A stretch of DNA of 41,913 nucleotides from Streptomyces fulvoviolaceus (lineage in GTDB: Bacteria; Actinomycetota; Actinomycetes; Streptomycetales; Streptomycetaceae): NCBI RefSeq assembly GCF_000718165.1, contig NZ_JOEY01000066.1, forward strand, positions 1 through 41,913. Direction: 5' to 3'. Within the stretch, counting starts at the first letter, position 1; the number at the start of each line of letters is the position of its first letter. This document shows, piece by piece, positions 40,553 through 41,913 of the stretch. The notes beneath the pieces are model-generated. The model was not told the origin of the DNA. It ran no database searches and saw only the letters and a program-made list of their open reading frames with translations. A program made the position numbers and the translations under genes.

Positions 40553-40692
40553 TCGGCCCAGGGCGGCAACCCCGGCCGAACGTCCCGCCGACCACCTTCA
40601 CCAACTCGACTCGCCCGCCGGCGCGTGAGCGCCGGAGGAACAAAGAGGAGCAGGCCCAAAGTATAGGGCCGCAGCCAGAACCGGAGAGTGCA

Positions 40693-41622
40693 ATGACCAA
40701 GGCCCTGAACCCGCAGCGTCGCCTCGTCGGCGGCCGCGCCGTGGTGAACCGCGACTGGATCCGCGAGTTCACCGGCGCCAGCGTCGGTTCCGCGGCCCGC
40801 TGGTACAAGGTGCGCGACGAGCAGCCCAAGGAGCACCGCCACCCGGAGAAGGAGCGGATCGACGGGACCGACTTCTACGACGAGCAGCAGTTCCGCAACT
40901 TCTACACGTGGTTCCAGCAGGACAAGGCAAGCAAGGTCCTCAAGGCCGACCCCGAGCTGCACAAGCTCAACCCGAAGGACGTCGTCTCCATCAACAAGGC
41001 CGCCGCGCTGCTGAACTTCAGCGGGGCCTCGGTGATCCGCAAGTACCAGCAGGCGAACCCCGGCTACTTCCCGGACTCCGTCGGCGAGGTCGAGGGTCCC
41101 ACCGGCCGCATGATCCAGGCCTTCCGCGTCGGCGACCTGCAGGACTTCGACCGCAAGCGCACCGGGGACAAGCTCGGCAAGGCCGGCCGCCGTCCCGGGC
41201 CGCAGGACGACGCCGCTGTCGGCCGTCCGTCCGCCCTCGAGGAGGCGCTCGCGGCCGAGCTGAGCCCCTACACCCGCGAGGAGCTCTCGGCCACGCAGCT
41301 CGCCGAGCAGTACGCCGCCGAGGCGATCGAGCGCGACGGCTACCACCCGGGGCTGGCCGCGGAGCTCAGCGTGCAGTACGGAGGGCCGCAGAGGTCCTGG
41401 GAGTACGTCGTGCGCAACACCCTCGAGCACCTCCCCACGCCCGCGGCCGCGCCGTCCCGCTCGGAAGCCGACCGGCGGGCGGACATCGCCCTGGCCGCCC
41501 TGCGCGAGCGCGGCGACGTCCGCGGGCTTGCCGCCTCCCTCGCCCGCGAGCACGGCGGCAGCCCCGATGTCTGGTCGCGCGCGGTGAACGCGGCACGCAG
41601 GCTTGCCGACCCCACCACCTGA
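40693..41622 (+). CDS. Unrecognised DNA-binding-like backbone protein
   Basis: ATG 40693 behind GGAGAG gives 309 residues: VVNRDWIREFTGASVGSAAR with WYKVRDEQPKEHRHPEKERI, then VSINKAAALLNFSGASVIRK with YQQANPGYFPD. The two segments look like repeated helix-turn-helix or excisionase-type units, each with a W/Y and a downstream P. The C-terminal half is helical and charged (ALEEALAAELSPYTREELSA, RRADIALAALRERGDVRGLA). No named family. It is the first gene behind backbone element copy 3 and may be a replication or regulatory protein of the element. Confidence 0.65.
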   Translation: MTKALNPQRRLVGGRAVVNRDWIREFTGASVGSAARWYKVRDEQPKEHRHPEKERIDGTDFYDEQQFRNFYTWFQQDKASKVLKADPELHKLNPKDVVSINKAAALLNFSGASVIRKYQQANPGYFPDSVGEVEGPTGRMIQAFRVGDLQDFDRKRTGDKLGKAGRRPGPQDDAAVGRPSALEEALAAELSPYTREELSATQLAEQYAAEAIERDGYHPGLAAELSVQYGGPQRSWEYVVRNTLEHLPTPAAAPSRSEADRRADIALAALRERGDVRGLAASLAREHGGSPDVWSRAVNAARRLADPTT

Positions 41623-41652
41623 TCACCCCGACCAGCCGGAGGACCAGCCCCG

Positions 41653-41913
41653 ATGCCCAGCTATCAGCTCCGCGACACCGCCACCCGCCAGGTCCTCGCC
41701 CGCGACCTGGCCGACTACCCCGCGGCCGAGGCCGCCCTGGACCGCCTCGACGACCAGCTGGAACAGGACCTTGAAACCAACGGCGAAGGGGCCGGACGCA
41801 TCCGGCTACGCTTCAACATCGAAAAGGTCATGGACGGCGTCGCCGAGGCCGTCGGGCACCACGTACTCCTCCTCGGCACCGACAACCAACCCGACCCCCT
41901 TCCCGCGCTGTAA
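41653..41913 (+). CDS. Small unrecognised protein at the window end
   Basis: ATG 41653, with GGAGGA about 15 bases upstream, encodes 86 residues ending at a TAA that is the last codon of the window. It reads MPSYQLRDTATRQVLARDLA, DYPAAEAALDRLDDQLEQDL and RIRLRFNIEKVMDGVAEAVG: alternating strands and a helix rich in D/E. It follows the previous gene by 30 bases, in an operon with it. No family recognised. Confidence 0.6.
   Translation: MPSYQLRDTATRQVLARDLADYPAAEAALDRLDDQLEQDLETNGEGAGRIRLRFNIEKVMDGVAEAVGHHVLLLGTDNQPDPLPAL

Overview
The window is very GC-rich, with strongly GC-biased third codon positions, frequent 4-base start/stop overlaps, GTG starts and GGAG-type ribosome binding sites. Together with the protein families present (WhiB-like domain, NB-ARC/TPR proteins, NACHT proteins, DUF6573-like protein), this points to Streptomyces or a close relative. 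Almost everything here is accessory DNA: two conflict-type NTPases, a Tn7-like transposition module, IS relics, and a right-hand third that looks like plasmid or integrative-element backbone. No tRNA, rRNA, CRISPR array or housekeeping gene was recognised.

Layout. 1-3.6 kb: a truncated SLOG-type gene, then a translationally coupled pair made of a small helical protein and an NB-ARC/TPR receptor (NLR). The two share a QAGRDVH motif, which resembles a bacterial amyloid-signalling (BELL/NLR) pair. 3.9-4.9 kb: a small membrane protein and an XRE-type regulator on the minus strand. 5.3-6.1 kb: a scar in which a truncated serine recombinase is joined to the N-terminal piece of an ISL3-type transposase. 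6.4-17.4 kb: a Tn7-like module with a degenerate TnsA-like protein, an intact DDE transposase (TnsB), an AAA+ ATPase (TnsC) and a TniQ. Between tnsC and tniQ sits a two-gene cargo on the minus strand: an SF2 helicase with helicase-associated repeats and an OLD-type ATPase/TOPRIM protein, a candidate defence system. 17.5-19.8 kb: one unrecognised DNA-binding-like gene and eroded sequence. 19.8-22.3 kb: a minus-strand operon of vWA protein, kinase-like protein and multi-spanning membrane protein, with a perfect 10-bp inverted repeat upstream. 23.2-26.2 kb: a minus-strand operon of a small membrane protein, a natural WhiB/ECF-sigma fusion and a NuoF-like/ferredoxin fusion, with 4-base overlaps at both junctions. 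26.2-27.7 kb: about 1.5 kb without a supportable gene, ending in a cluster of direct and inverted repeats.

27.7-41.9 kb: co-oriented plus-strand genes of plasmid or ICE type: an unknown protein with a duplicated domain, a PP2C-like phosphatase, an N6-adenine-type methyltransferase, a DUF6573-like protein, small zinc-ribbon and membrane proteins, a ParB-like protein and further unknowns. Three operons here start behind the same 28-base element (ATTGATT, about 10 bases, AGCGGCAA). One backbone gene is split by a roughly 1-kb insertion carrying an Imm-5-like gene, flanked by a 6-base repeat. A NACHT protein with many membrane segments sits between backbone operons. Several genes in this part, and the recombinase scar, have single-base frame breaks, several in C or G runs, so either recent decay or sequencing error must be considered.

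How the parts fit: the window looks like a defence and mobility island. It holds NLR, NACHT and OLD/helicase modules, a transposition machine that may have carried part of them, and a backbone with its own promoter signature. The links between modules are inferred from position and family knowledge only.
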